From contig OZ024825.1 in NCBI GenBank assembly GCA_964016985.1, positions 34,440,057-34,504,056 on the forward strand: a DNA stretch of 64,000 nucleotides, given 5' to 3'. The translations under genes and the position numbers were made by a program. This DNA comes from Anodontia alba. Lineage: Eukaryota; Mollusca; Bivalvia; Lucinida; Lucinidae. Shown piece by piece: positions 22,979 through 33,554 of this stretch (its first letter is position 1; each line of letters starts with the position of its first letter). The notes beneath the pieces are model-generated. The model did not search any database. It was not told the origin of the DNA and saw only the letters and a list, made by a program, of their open reading frames with translations.

Positions 22979-23888
22979 AGTAGAAGCTGTGTAAAGTATT
23001 ACTAGTTACCATATATATAAATAGAATAAACATAAATACATATATGAAAAAAGATACATCGACAAAATAAGTGATTTATAACTAAATTAATAAATTAAAT
23101 AATATACTAATAAATAAAATAAAGCTTAGAAAAGAATATTACATTGATTTAGAACGTTTTCCGATTTTTCCGATACAAAGTACGGCATGCTAAATCAATC
23201 GTTTTGGGCAAAACTGCATTGATGATATTATTCATTTCTTTGGAGTTTTCATTTTTTTTTATTCGCAGATAAAATACCTTGCTTGATTTGCAGCACTTAA
23301 TCAATATCTCACTGTTCTTTTAATTGCCCTATTATATTGTTCTCAACTTGGTGTATGAGGGGCATACTGTTATCGGGTTGTTCGCCATATTGTTATTGGG
23401 TCATCCGTTCGTTCGTTTGTTCGTCACACTTTTCCTGTCGGCAACATTTGTCGATAGCTTCTTGGGCTAAGGCATTGAAACATAGTAAGTTCCTTGGGGA
23501 TGAAGAGTAGAGCACCTGATTAACTTTTCTTAAAACAAAACTAAATTAATATTGTGAGAGTTATGCCCCTTTTCAACGCTAGCATTTAGTAGGGACAATC
23601 ATATAGTTTTGGGGAACAGGGTTTTGCAAACACGCAGTTCTAGGTTTGCATTATATTTTGGTTTCTGGTTCGGCTATGTCGTTTAAATCATTTCGCGTTC
23701 TATGTATCAGGAATGGAATGGAATGGATATTCAGTAGCTGTTTTGGGTCTTGTATAGATAGGGATAATGCGCACTATACGGCGGAATATGAAGCAGAGCT
23801 GAGGAAGTGTGAAGTAGTCGATCCGAGACCCGCTCCATTAGGATCAATTTTACTCCAACTAGTTATTCGGCAGACGTTCAACAAAATT

Positions 23889-23890
<2 letters not shown>

Positions 23891-23938
<48 letters not shown>
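23891..23938. repeat. (AC)n microsatellite with A-rich tail
   Basis: About 24 ac units are followed by caaaaaaagacaac-type A-rich sequence to about 23990. The overlapping 119-codon frame (23646-24005) is an artefact of this tract. Confidence 0.95.
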
Positions 23939-23940
<2 letters not shown>

Positions 23941-24426
23941 CAAAAAAAGACAACAAAAAACAAAAAAAAAAAAAAACTAAAAAAAACAACGTTATGTCCT
24001 TGTAAAGAATGTTATTATACTGTTTTGTAGATTTGTGTTATTAAATTGTTAGAAAAAATAAGCTAATTGAACATATATTTAGTTTTAACAACAACCTCAA
24101 ATTGTAGATTAATTTCTCCATTAACTTATGATAAATTACTAGTACGTTGCATTTTGATTATTGAACTGATATCACCGTGTCATTAATTGAATCGGTCTCA
24201 TCATTCCTAACAAACACCTAGCAATTATAGTTTTCTAATAAATTTATTAGTACGGATAATTCCAATAAGGCTGAATTATAAAGTGAAATATGGATTATAG
24301 TAAAGTAAAACCTAGAATTATATCCCGGGGCTTACCAACGAAATTAATGAACTCGTATTAAATTAATATGTGTGTACTCCAATCCCCTACCAATACTGAT
24401 GATTTTGAAAAACAAGATCAACTTGC

Positions 24427-24640
24427 GCAGCGCCATGCGAAAATATGTCTTCAGGCATATGCGGACAGCGAAGGCCCAGATCAGACTGCGCGGATGCGCA
24501 GTCTGATCAGGGCCTTCACTGTCCGCTAACGAAATCGTTGGATACTACGTAATGTATTAATAGAATGCAAAGGCCCGGATGATACTTTGCGCATGTACAG
24601 AATGATCTGAATCTGCACATTTTGCGCATGTTCGAAGGCA
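24427..24640. repeat. Family E hairpin repeat
   Basis: ggcatatgcggacagcgaag with ccagatcagactgcgcggat is mirrored by gcgcagtctgatcagggcct and tcactgtccgctaacgaaa. A second related part lies at 24570-24640 (ggcccggatgatactttgcg, ttgcgcatgttcgaaggcac). Confidence 0.7.
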
Positions 24641-24774
24641 CGTTTTGGCTTGACGCAGAACAACTGTATATCAAGAAATTATTGCTCTCTTTGTCGGTAA
24701 ACAGCTGACATGATATTTGTTTACTTGAAAGTTGCCTATGCGTGACTGCCATGACGTTGCAGTATGGGTAACCA

Positions 24775-24945
24775 TATAAGTGAATATGCCCAGGAAATGC
24801 CGCAATCACGACGTACAGCCCTCTCGCGGCAGCAAAAACGAGATGAGGAACAAATAAGGACAACACAAACGCCGCACATAACACCACAGACACACAAACA
24901 GAAAAGAACTGCAGCCAAAGCACCGCCTTAGATCGGCAAGACATT
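24775..24945 (-). repeat. R2 repeat copy (minus strand)
   Basis: gcccaggaaatgccgcaatc, tacagccctctcgcggcagc, acaaataaggacaacacaaa and accgccttagatcggcaag follow the standard R2 order. Confidence 0.7.
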
Positions 24946-25195
24946 TCTTCATTTCCCTGGTAAAGAGCTTTAATTGGATCTTTTAGTTTATTTGGCTATG
25001 TATAAACTTATTGACCCCTTAAAGAAACGCAACATTACTAAATAGAAACAGAAACGATGCCTAAAACCTTATGATTGTAAAACAGATCTAGTGTGTAAAA
25101 CGCACGTGTAAATCGACTATTGAGGATATATTTGAATTGTTTTTGAGACGATGCTTTTCGGGGAGTAGATGTTTTAACCATTTAATCTAGGATGA

Positions 25196-25500
25196 GCCGG
25201 CCTCGGTGGCTCAGTTGGATGCGCCGTCCGACTGGAGACCAGGAGGTCGCGGGTTCAACCCACGCCGAGGACGGCAACATTCTTTCGTGGAGATTGATCA
25301 TGAAATATTTTCTACGGTCATCCTCTCCCTTCCGCTGATTCAAGAAGGGCAGTTTCAGTTTCTGGCGAAAGAATGTGCATAATACCGGTTAACCGCTTAG
25401 AGGACTAAACCTGCCCAGTATACGTGTGGTTAGGTAAACTGACCGCGCTCGACATGACCCCATTGGGTTGACTGGGCCGTAAAACCTCAACACAAACAAA
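25196..25500 (+). mobile_element. tRNA-derived SINE, complete
   Basis: The head gccggcctcggtggctcagt has the A box tggctcagttgg, and the B box lies in gcgggttcaacccacgccga. The body contains gaaagaatgtgcataatacc and gaccgcgctcgacatgaccc, and the tail is aaaacctcaacacaaacaaa. The flanks ctaggatga (before) and ctaggaaga (after) look like a diverged target duplication. Confidence 0.92.
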
Positions 25501-25628
25501 CTAGGAAGATTTTCTCTCTATCATTTCTTTTAGCGACACGAATATAGTAGGGGCATAGTACGGTGGGCATAGTGTTTTACAAACATATTTTCAACATTTT
25601 TTTTTGGAAAATCAATGTTTTGCATGTG

Positions 25629-25631
<3 letters not shown>

Positions 25632-25660
<29 letters not shown>
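25632..25660 (+). promoter_or_regulatory. Pure T29 polypyrimidine tract of the exon C acceptor
   Basis: Twenty-nine consecutive T residues run straight into cag (25661-25663) at the 3' splice site of EGF exon C. It may be a retroelement tail adopted as the splicing tract. Confidence 0.85.
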
Positions 25661-25663
25661 CAG

Positions 25664-25807
25664 AATGCGCGTTGGACGCTTTTGGGGATAACTGTAGCCA
25701 CAAGTGCAATGGATGTAGCAAAGGGAAAGGTCGTATATGTGATGCTATGACTGGCGTGTGTATTCATGGATGTTTACCTGGATTCAACGGCTTAAACTGC
25801 TCTGAAG
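25664..25807 (+). CDS. EGF-like cassette exon C of the EGF receptor gene
   Basis: The acceptor is T29 plus cag; the donor is gtaaat at 25808. The exon is 144 bp and phase 1-1. It reads CALDAFGDNCSHKCNGC, SKGKGRICDAMTGVCIHGC, LPGFNGLNCSE: eight cysteines in the same spacing as exons A, B and D, with a longer loop 4-5 (SKGKGRI). The first codon (Glu) is split with exon B. A P2 hairpin begins 15 nt after the donor. Confidence 0.9.
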
Positions 25808-25822
25808 GTAAATACGCAGTAG

Positions 25823-25929
25823 CCCAGCTAGCATTCTACGTAAATCTATATCGGGCCGTCCTCGGCCCGTCAGCTACCCTGACGGGCCGATGACGGCCCG
25901 ATATAGATTTACATAGAATGCTGACTGGG
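25823..25929 (-). mobile_element. P2 hairpin MITE, copy 2 (opposite orientation to copy 1)
   Basis: It begins cccagctagcattctacgta and ends agaatgctgactggg, with the centre cagctaccctg. Both markers are the reverse of copy 1. It differs from the other copies by few substitutions (for example gtcctcggccc in one arm). Confidence 0.92.
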
Positions 25930-26129
25930 AGATGAGTGCAAGTAGACGGCCATGTCTATTGCAATACGCACGACTGGAACAGCGAAATAAAGGACGAATG
26001 GATGGATAGATGGAATATTGGATGGATGAATGATATAAATATATAGCTTAATGATAGTACTATGAACTGCTGAATGAATTACCTTCACCTTATATTGCCG
26101 TATTAGCTCACTGGAAATATATGAAAATA

Positions 26130-26800
26130 TAAGGGAAGATACCCAGGAAATCACGAAGTACATCTCTCCCGAGGCGCCAAAAGAAGGAGAGATAAGGAGC
26201 AAATAAGGACAAAATAAACGCCACATATGAAATCACAGACGCACAAACAAAGAACTGCAACAGAGGAACCACTTTAGAACGGTCAGTAGGAAAATTACTG
26301 CGGGGCTTACACTAGTTTTTCTCAAGCGTAACCTCACCCTCATCACGAAAACACGCCTATATAATTTTGACCCCCCTTATACCCCACTTTTATATAGTAA
26401 AACTGGGGTTTACAGGAGTATACATTATTTTTTTTTTTGCTAAGAAAACATAAATTGTGCGTACTCATTAGAACCGCCTCGCCGAGGCCGTTCTAACGAA
26501 TATCCACAATCTATGTTTGAGAAGATATATGAAAAATATATCATTTTTATTATCTGAAAATTTTCCTTTTTTGGTTATAAAATTTTCAATATATTTGAAT
26601 AGGCGTGTTTTCGTATTGTTAATTCTGATGCCGCTCCAAATCACAAATATATATACGTTTCCGCATTGGGATCCTCTACCTCATCAGTGAAACATCACAG
26701 TGAAACACATATAATCAAAACACTGTGATGGAACAACGCAATGGGCACAATGGTGATCTGAAGCCAGAACATAAGACACAGGCAAACGTTTCTCTGTAGG
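26130..26800 (-). repeat. R2 repeat copy split by a P1 insertion
   Basis: The 3' part lies at 26130-26340 (acccaggaaatcacgaagta, tctctcccgaggcgccaaaa, accactttagaacggtcagt). The continuation lies at 26620-26800 (ttctgatgccgc, cctctacctcatcagtgaaa, catcacagtgaaacacatat, caatggtgatctgaagccag). The order agrees with the uninterrupted R2 sequence at 60085-60500 read in reverse. Confidence 0.75.
26341..26619. mobile_element. P1 palindromic MITE, nested in R2
   Basis: Ends are catcacgaaaacacgcctat and ataggcgtgttttcgtattg. It holds the full central palindrome around cgcctcgccgaggc, and gaatatccacaatctatg on the right arm. Confidence 0.88.
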
Positions 26801-27029
26801 GTAATCATTAAACTAGATACACTAATAAACTGTGATGAACAAAATTCGCCACCAAATATTCTTTGAACAAATTTTCGTTTGCGACCACAATGTATATAAA
26901 GGTATTACATATCTACAGATAAGGCGCCTTCATTTTTTTTTCAACCGAAAAGAACTAATATTATTTTTATTTATTTACGAAAATACTTATGTTGTAGTAC
27001 TCTTTTGAAACGCCTCACTGAAAAAAAAT

Positions 27030-28082
27030 AATGCCATAGCACCAGATAAAAAGGGGTATCCACATACTTTATTTTTTATTCCTCCACGAAAGCATATAGA
27101 TAAAAAGGGGTATCCCCATACTTTATTTTTTATTCCTCCACGAAACCATATAGATATAAAGGGGTATCCACATACTTTATTTTTTATTCCTCCACGAAAA
27201 ACTTATAGATAAAAAGGGGTATCCACATACTTTATTTTTTATTCCTCCACGAAACCATATAGATAAAAAAAGGGGTATCCACATACTTTATTTTTTATTC
27301 CTCCACGAAACCATATAGATAAAAAGGGGTATCCACATACTTTATTTTTTATTCCTCCACGAAACCATATGAATAAAAAGGGGTATCCACATATTTTATT
27401 TTTTATTCCTCCACGAAATCATATAGATAAAAAGGGGTATCCACATACTTTATTTTTTATTCCTCCACGAAACCATATGGATAAAAAGGGGTATCCACAT
27501 ATTTTATTTTTTATTCCTCCACGAAATCATATAGATAAAAAAGGGTATCCACATACTTTATTTTTTATTCCTCCACGAAACCATATGGATAAAAAGGGGT
27601 ATCCACATATTTTATTTTTTATTCCTCCACGAAATCATATAGATAAAAGGGGGTATCCACATACTTTATTTTTTATTCCTCCACGAAAGCATATAGATAA
27701 AAAGGGGTATCCACATACTTTATTTTTTATTCCTCCACGAAACCATATAGATAAAAAGGGGTATCCACATACTTTATTTTTTATTCCTCCACGAAATCAT
27801 ATGGATAAAAAGGGGTATCCACATACTTTATTTTTTATTCCTCCACGAAAGCATATAGATAAAAAGGGGTATCCACATACTTTATTTTTTATTCCTCCAC
27901 GAAACCATATAGATAAAAAGGGGTATCCACATACTTTATTTTTTATTCCTCCACGAAACCATATAGATAAAAAGGGGTATCCACATACTTTATTTTTTAT
28001 TCCTCCACGAAAGCATATGCTTTCGTGAAGGAATAAAAAATAAAGTATGTGGATACCCCTTTTTATCTGGTGCTATGGCATT
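27030..28082. repeat. 54-bp tandem array (about 18 units) bounded by inverted ends
   Basis: Units of the form gataaaaaggggtatccaca-tactttattttttattcc-tccacgaaaccatata repeat about 18 times. The left border aatgccatagcaccagataa is mirrored at the right border by ttatctggtgctatggcatt. The last unit also turns back on itself at gaaagcatatgctttc. Because 54 is a multiple of three and the unit has no stop in one frame, a 219-codon frame (27369-28028, repeating GYPHTLFFIPPRN) stays open; I do not regard it as a gene. Early units carry small indels; units from about 27369 to 27650 alternate between two variants. Bivalve elements with a tandem core between short ends (pearl or Helitron-like types) are a possible relation. 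Confidence 0.9.
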
Positions 28083-28124
28083 AGTTTAGTTTCCAGCGTT
28101 GAACCAGAATTTGACTAAAAACTA

Positions 28125-28380
28125 CATTACGAAAACACGCCTATTCAAATACACTGAAAATTTTACCACCAAAAAATGGCAATTTTTCGGATAAAAAATT
28201 CTGATATTTTTCATATTTCTGCTCAAAACATAGATCGACGAGGCGGTTCTAACGAGTACCCACAATCTATGTTTTTGAGCAGAAATAACAAAAATAATGT
28301 ATACCCCTATAAACCCCAGTTTTACTATATAAAAGTGGGGTTTAAGGGGGTCAAAATTATATAGGTATGTTTTCGTGATG
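28125..28380. mobile_element. P1 palindromic MITE
   Basis: Ends are cattacgaaaacacgcctat and ataggtatgttttcgtgatg. It is oriented opposite to the copy at 26341 (the tttttggtgg half comes first, as its complement). The left central arm is partly deleted (catagatcgacgaggcggtt). Confidence 0.88.
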
Positions 28381-28554
28381 ATATTTTATAAAAGTAGCAC
28401 GTTTGCTTGTGTAATTTTAGACATTCGAAGACTAAGATCTGATCTCTAGTCTATACGGTTTACTGAAGGTTTTCAGTCTTTATATTGTTTCTGGGCTTTT
28501 AGCTGAATCATTAAGTACGGAAGCATGGGCAAATCAACACAGTACTCTCTCCTT

Positions 28555-30790
28555 TTTAGCTCACCGGAGTCGAAGACTCCTAAAGTGAGCTTATAGTTTA
28601 GCAAGGCTCTGGCGTCCGTCGTCCGTCGTCGTGTAACATTCAAACAAATATATCTCCAAGACCTAGTCTACACGGCTTAAGGTTGTCTGTCTTCATATTG
28701 TTTCTGGGCTTTTAGGTGAATAATCATTAAGTATGAAGCATGAGGCCAAATCAACACAGTACCCTCTCTTTTCAGCTAACCTGAGCCATAGGCTCCCTAT
28801 GAAAGCTTATAGTACAGCAAGGCTATGTCATCAGTCGTCCGTAATCTGTCATCGTCCATCATCATCTACACATTTAAACAAATATATCTCCAAGACCAGT
28901 CGGCCGATTAAGTCAAAATTAATCAGAAGTACCTTTTGGGTAGGGCTGCATTAGGTTTTGAAGCAGATCGTATCGAAACTCTGGTTTACACTGCAACCTA
29001 AAAGTCCCCTAGACGTATAATGGGGAAAATGTTGTCCGGACGATAGCGACATCATTTTTGAACGAATCTTCATCAAATTTGCAGATAACAAGGACAGGCA
29101 TAAAATCTCAGACAGTTATGATTTTGGCCCACTTACAAGAATTTGCATAAGTTACCCGTCCTTGATGGCCCCATAGACTTTGGAAAATGTTGTCCGGATG
29201 ATAGCGATTTCATTTTTGATATAATCTTCATCATCATCAGACTTGTAGGTAATGGGGACAGCCATAAATCTTGGACGTTCGATTTTGGGATAGAGCAGTC
29301 TATTCACATGGGAGTTACTTGCCCTGTAGTCTCACATAGACATGTAATGTGGAAAATGTTGTCCGGACAATAGCGACTTCAGTTTTTATTAGATCTTCAT
29401 TAAACTTGCAGATAACACGGACAATCATAAAATCTCGAATAAGTTCAACTTTGGCTCCATTATGACTATTTGCAAGAGGGTTACCCGCCCTTGGGGGCCT
29501 CATAGACTAAGGAAAATTTGTAAACGGGGACAGACAAAAACCTTGGACAAGTTCGATTAAAGCTCGGTTTGAACAATTGGCATAATAGTTATCAACCCTT
29601 GAGTGTCTCATGGACTCTGGAAATATTGTGAGAGAGTTACCTGTCCTTGAGGGCCCCATAGCTTTCGGAAAATGTTGTCCGGACTGTAGTGGTTTCATTT
29701 TTGATCGAATCTCCATCAGACTTGCTTGTAATGAGGACAACTATAAAATCTTGGACGAGTTTTGGTTCAGATCGGACTATTCACATGAGAGTTACTTGCC
29801 ATTTAGTCTCCCATAGACATATAATGTGGAAAAATGTTGTCCAGATGATAGAAAACTTTATTTTTATTTGGATCTTTACGAAACTTGCAGATAATAAGGA
29901 CAAGCATAAAATCTCGGAATTTTGGCCCAATTTTGACTTTTTGCAAGAGAGTTAACCGCCCCTGAGGGCATCATAGACTGCAAAAAAATGTTGTAAACGG
30001 GGATAGACAAAACTCTTGGACACGTTCGATTGAAGAGCAGTTTTAACTATTGACACGAGCTTACCCGCCCTTGAGTGTCTCATGGACTCTGAAAATATTG
30101 TGAACTATTGGTGTGAGAGTTACCTGTCCTTGAGGGCCCATTGTTTTCAGAAAATGTTGTCCGGACGATAGCGATTTCATTTTTGATCGAATTTTCATCA
30201 GACTTGCAGGTAATGAGGACAACCATAAAAACTTAGACGACTTTGATTTTGGGCCAGTTCGGACTATTCACATGAGAGTTACTTGCCATTTAGTCTCCCA
30301 TAGACATATAATGTGGAAAATGTTGTCCAGATAATAGCGATTTCATTTTTAATTGGATCTTCATGAAACTTGCAGATAACAAAGACAAGCATAAAATCTC
30401 GGATAAATTTAATTTTGGCCCAGTTTTGACTATTTGCATGTGAGTTACCCGCCCTTGAGGGCCTCATAGACTAAGGAGAATGTTGTAAACGGAGATAGAC
30501 AAAACTCTTGGACAAGTTCGATTTAACCGCGGTTTGAACTATTGGCATGTTAGTTACCGGCCCTTGAGTGTCTCATGGACTCTCAAATATTGTGCTGATG
30601 ATAGCGACTTCATTTTAATTGGAAAACGGAGTCTTTATGCTAGCGCGCTCATTTTTGATCGAAGCATCATCAAAGTTGCTGGTAAACAGGATAGGAAAAA
30701 AAGCTTGGGCGTTCGATTTTGGGGAGCTGGTTTCCATGGCCTAACTCCTCAGGTGTCTCAGACAACATATATTTTCAATCAATTAGGGAC
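28555..30790. repeat. Higher-order tandem repeat (about 160-bp subunits, about 480-bp super-unit)
   Basis: The motif gtggaaaatgttgtccgga followed by gatagcgatttcatttttga recurs near 29025, 29180, 29350, 29665, 29830, 30150 and 30310. gcccttgagggcctcataga followed by aaaatgttgtaaacgggga recurs near 29490, 29965 and 30455, a spacing of about 480 bp. Thus three diverged subunits form a super-unit repeated about three times. The leading part (28557-28930) has the dispersed tagctcaccggagtcgaaga / gtccgtcgtccgtcgtcg sequence common in molluscan repeats, itself duplicated. Short ORFs across it are not genes. Confidence 0.8.
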
Positions 30791-30795
30791 ATTTG

Positions 30796-30827
<32 letters not shown>
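30796..30827. repeat. Poly-A run (A32)
   Basis: Thirty-two A residues lie about 170 bp upstream of EGF exon D, at the end of the tandem repeat region. It may be a retroelement tail. Confidence 0.95.
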
Positions 30828-30829
<2 letters not shown>

Positions 30830-30995
30830 AACAACCTCAAACAAAGGACGCGTTTGTGTTAACTATGTATGCAGAGGATAAAACCTATGGCAAAACATCT
30901 GTGATGGTCTCTTGGAGTTTTGTATTATATTCATACCTTCAGCTAACTGTTGCTCAGTTGCGCGAATGTTGCCCTCTTGGCTACTTGTCTTTCAG

Positions 30996-31133
30996 AGTGT
31001 TCTGATGGTTTCTACGGGGTGAACTGTGCAACAAAGTGTGGCGTTTGTAAGGCTGGTACAATATGTGACAAACGTACCGGACACTGTCCTGAAGGCTGTG
31101 CGCTTAATTTCTATGGAGACTTTTGTACACAAA
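30996..31133 (+). CDS. EGF-like cassette exon D of the EGF receptor gene
   Basis: The acceptor ctacttgtctttcag ends at 30995 and the strong donor gtaagt is at 31134. It is 138 bp and phase 1-1. It reads CSDGFYGVNCATKCGVC, KAGTICDKRTGHCPEGC, ALNFYGDFCTQ: eight cysteines, the fourth EGF-like cassette. The last base (A) pairs with CT of the final exon to give Thr. It is the cassette nearest the membrane. Confidence 0.9.
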
Positions 31134-31568
31134 GTAAGTCGTTGGTGTTATATTAATTAGAGAGAGTAGTCTTTCTACCCCATTGGCTACTCTCTAGAAA
31201 CAATAAGATCCAAGTAATAGGTTTCCTATGATTTTATCATTAGCATCCCCATTTAATTTCTGTTTAGCTTCCTTTAACCTTGATTGAGAAGGCTAATTTT
31301 AAAAATGGTCTTATACCAATAACGCTTGAAAATATCAAAAATACATTTTCTGCGTACAAAAATATATAATGTTATTAAATCTTTCATGCTGATATGGACA
31401 AATTCAGTTGAATATCGGTTAAATTTCTTTGCGGGTCTATGATAGAGAAAAAAGGATTCCAGTCAGAAGGACATAGATTGTGTTTGATTCTACCTTGCGC
31501 TTTACCTGTCATGCGAGATCGTAGTCGCAAAAATACCGCTTTCATTTATTGAATGCCCCAAGTCTCCT

Positions 31569-31765
31569 TTAATCCTTGTCCTGCTGAACTCGGACATATA
31601 TTCTGCCTTTGCAAAAAGTGTAGATCCAGATCAGTTGGCTTCTGAAGCCAACCGATCTGGATCTGCACTGTTAGCCATTATGTAAATTTATAGAAACAAT
31701 CCGGATCAAGTTATCCGACTGGCTGAAATGGGCGTGGCATCTTAATTCAGCAGGAAAAGGGTTAA
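31569..31765. mobile_element. piggyBac-type MITE with TTAA flanks
   Basis: TTAA then tccttgtcctgctgaa at the left; ttcagcaggaaaaggg then TTAA at the right. The inside is a hairpin (gatccagatcagttggctt / agccaaccgatctggatctg). A TTAA target and CCCTT-type ends are hallmarks of piggyBac elements. It has no transposase. Confidence 0.85.
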
Positions 31766-32569
31766 TGACACATGTATACGGACGAAAGGATTCCACCGAT
31801 ATTTAGAATGGTATGTATCGTGAGGTGACAGTAAACTATCAATGAAAAGTATGACATATCAAAGCAGAACCCATTTCCTGATATTCTTCCAGGTTTGTAA
31901 ACCAGATCATTTTAAAAGCGTTTGAAGCACTAACGTATACTACCGTTATATTTCATATCTATTGTTAAAGTTATGCCCATTTTCAGCTTTGGCATTTTGC
32001 GTCGACATGCGTGTTGTTAGGGGTATAGTGTTTTACAAACACATTTCTAGTTCTATATTGAATTTTGAATATGTGTCCGTCATTATTAAAAAAAGATTCG
32101 AATTTAACAAACACTCCACTATGCATAAAATGATATCTAGGGATATTACGTCTGTAAACTTAGCGATTTTTAGTATTTTTTTCTAAATCCCTTTTTCTGT
32201 ATCTGAATTTATCAGACAATTCTGTCAAAGCTAAAAAAAACAGATATCTGTTGTCATCTGTCAATATGGAACGAAGTACATGAGCATACAAACTAACAGA
32301 AATAATATTTGTTACTTATCTTGCTATAGAAAACAAGGCGGCCTTCCCTTCCGTGTTACTGCTTAAGCAGCATAGCTCTAAACAAATTACCCTAAATGAA
32401 AAAGAACGCTAGTCTATATTTCCAACTGTCTGGAAGGTTCAAGTTCAATTTGAGAAAATAAGTATTTTCGCGAAATGAACTCTCGTGATCCACTTACAGA
32501 ATCATTAGACACTATAGAATGTATCAATGGAGAGCAAACGGGACAAAGTAGCACTGCAACAGAGGATCT

Positions 32570-32830
32570 GCCTGGGTACGATCAGCAGAAAACAGCTTTG
32601 GAGCGGGGGCGGAACCAAAACTAGTTTTAGTCGCACAAAATATAGCCATTAATTCTGACGCAGTTAAAAAAATACAAGTATGCAGCCGGTCCTCACAGGG
32701 TTCTCTAGTTCATTAATGAAACATTACATATAATCACAAACGCTACATGGCGAAACAAAGCGGAGGGCACAATAGCAATCTGCATTCAAAGCACAAGAAA
32801 ACTACAATCTGTACCACGATGGGTCCGACA
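32570..32830 (-). repeat. R2 repeat fragment (minus strand)
   Basis: ccggtcctcacagggttctc, gttcattaatgaaacattac, gcacaatagcaatctgc and aaagcacaagaaaact match the distal half of R2 in minus orientation. Confidence 0.6.
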
Positions 32831-33242
32831 CAGATAGTCAATTATTAACTGCCACTGTTTTTAACAGTAATCGAGGACACCAATTAGTCAATTATTAACT
32901 GCCACCGTTTTTAACAGTAATCGAGGACACCATTACGGCATCAAACTTACCATTTCGTTGTAAAATAAAGACATTCTCTTATGCTCCTGCTAACAAATCA
33001 TAGGGATAATTTAGTGTTCGGGCTGTGCATATGTGCGTGTATGCGTATTATTGAACGTGCTCATATGATTCCGTGTGTGTGGCGTTAAGTTTAAGTTTCG
33101 CTGGTGTTATCAACACTAGGAAGCTGAACCTTCTCATCAAGGTAGCTGGTTATAGATACTCGACCATTATTATTAACTTAACACATGTTTTATGGTTGAT
33201 TTACTTTGTTGTTTTTTTTTACTTAACCTCAAGTTAAATTTG

Positions 33243-33554
33243 TTTTGTTTGTTTGTGCTGAGGTTTTACGGCCAAGTCAACCCAATGGGGTCATGTCGAG
33301 CGCGGTCAGTTTACCTATCTAAACGTTTACTGGACAGGCTTAGTCCTCTTAGCGGTTAATCAGTATTGTGCACATTCTTTCGCCAGAAACTGACAACTGT
33401 CCTTCTTGAAGCAGTGGAAGGAAGAGAAATGACCATAGAAAGTATTTCATGATCAATCTCCACGTAAGAATGTTTCCGACCTCGGCGGGGGTTGAACCCG
33501 CGACCTCCTGGTCTCCAGTCGGACGGCGCATCCCAGTGAGCCACCGAGGCCGGC
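33243..33554 (-). mobile_element. tRNA-derived SINE, complete, 11-bp target duplication
   Basis: The minus-strand head gccggcctcggtggctcact and the B box in gcgggttcaacccccgccga lead to the standard body and a caaacaaac tail. The direct repeat agttaaatttg occurs at 33232-33242 and 33555-33565. In the A box the usual cag is cac, a likely inactivating change. Confidence 0.93.

Larger units (their letters stand above)
16091..25663 (+). other. Intron between EGF exons B and C (9.6 kb)
   Basis: There is no additional exon that I can support. Repeats are listed separately. The stretches 16091-17390, 18090-19460, 20420-21150, 21985-22820, 22980-23890 and 24000-24425 contain no recognisable gene. 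A 55-bp R1 fragment (aagtgccataatcacaaacc) lies near 22000, and 23000-23120 is AT-rich with short tandem ataaataaa-like stretches. Confidence 0.7.
25808..30995 (+). other. Intron between EGF exons C and D (5.2 kb)
   Basis: No extra exon is seen. It is filled by P2, an R2 copy split by P1, the 54-bp array, another P1 and the higher-order tandem repeat. Only 26800-27030 and 28400-28550 are unassigned. Confidence 0.75.

Noticed and set aside
23646..24005. 119-codon plus-strand ORF with a Thr-His tract
   Set aside because: The second half is the translated (AC)n microsatellite and A-rich tail. The first half has no recognisable domain or start context.
27030..28082. The 54-bp array as a CRISPR array
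   Set aside because: Units are contiguous without spacers, the genome is eukaryotic, and no cas-like gene is present.
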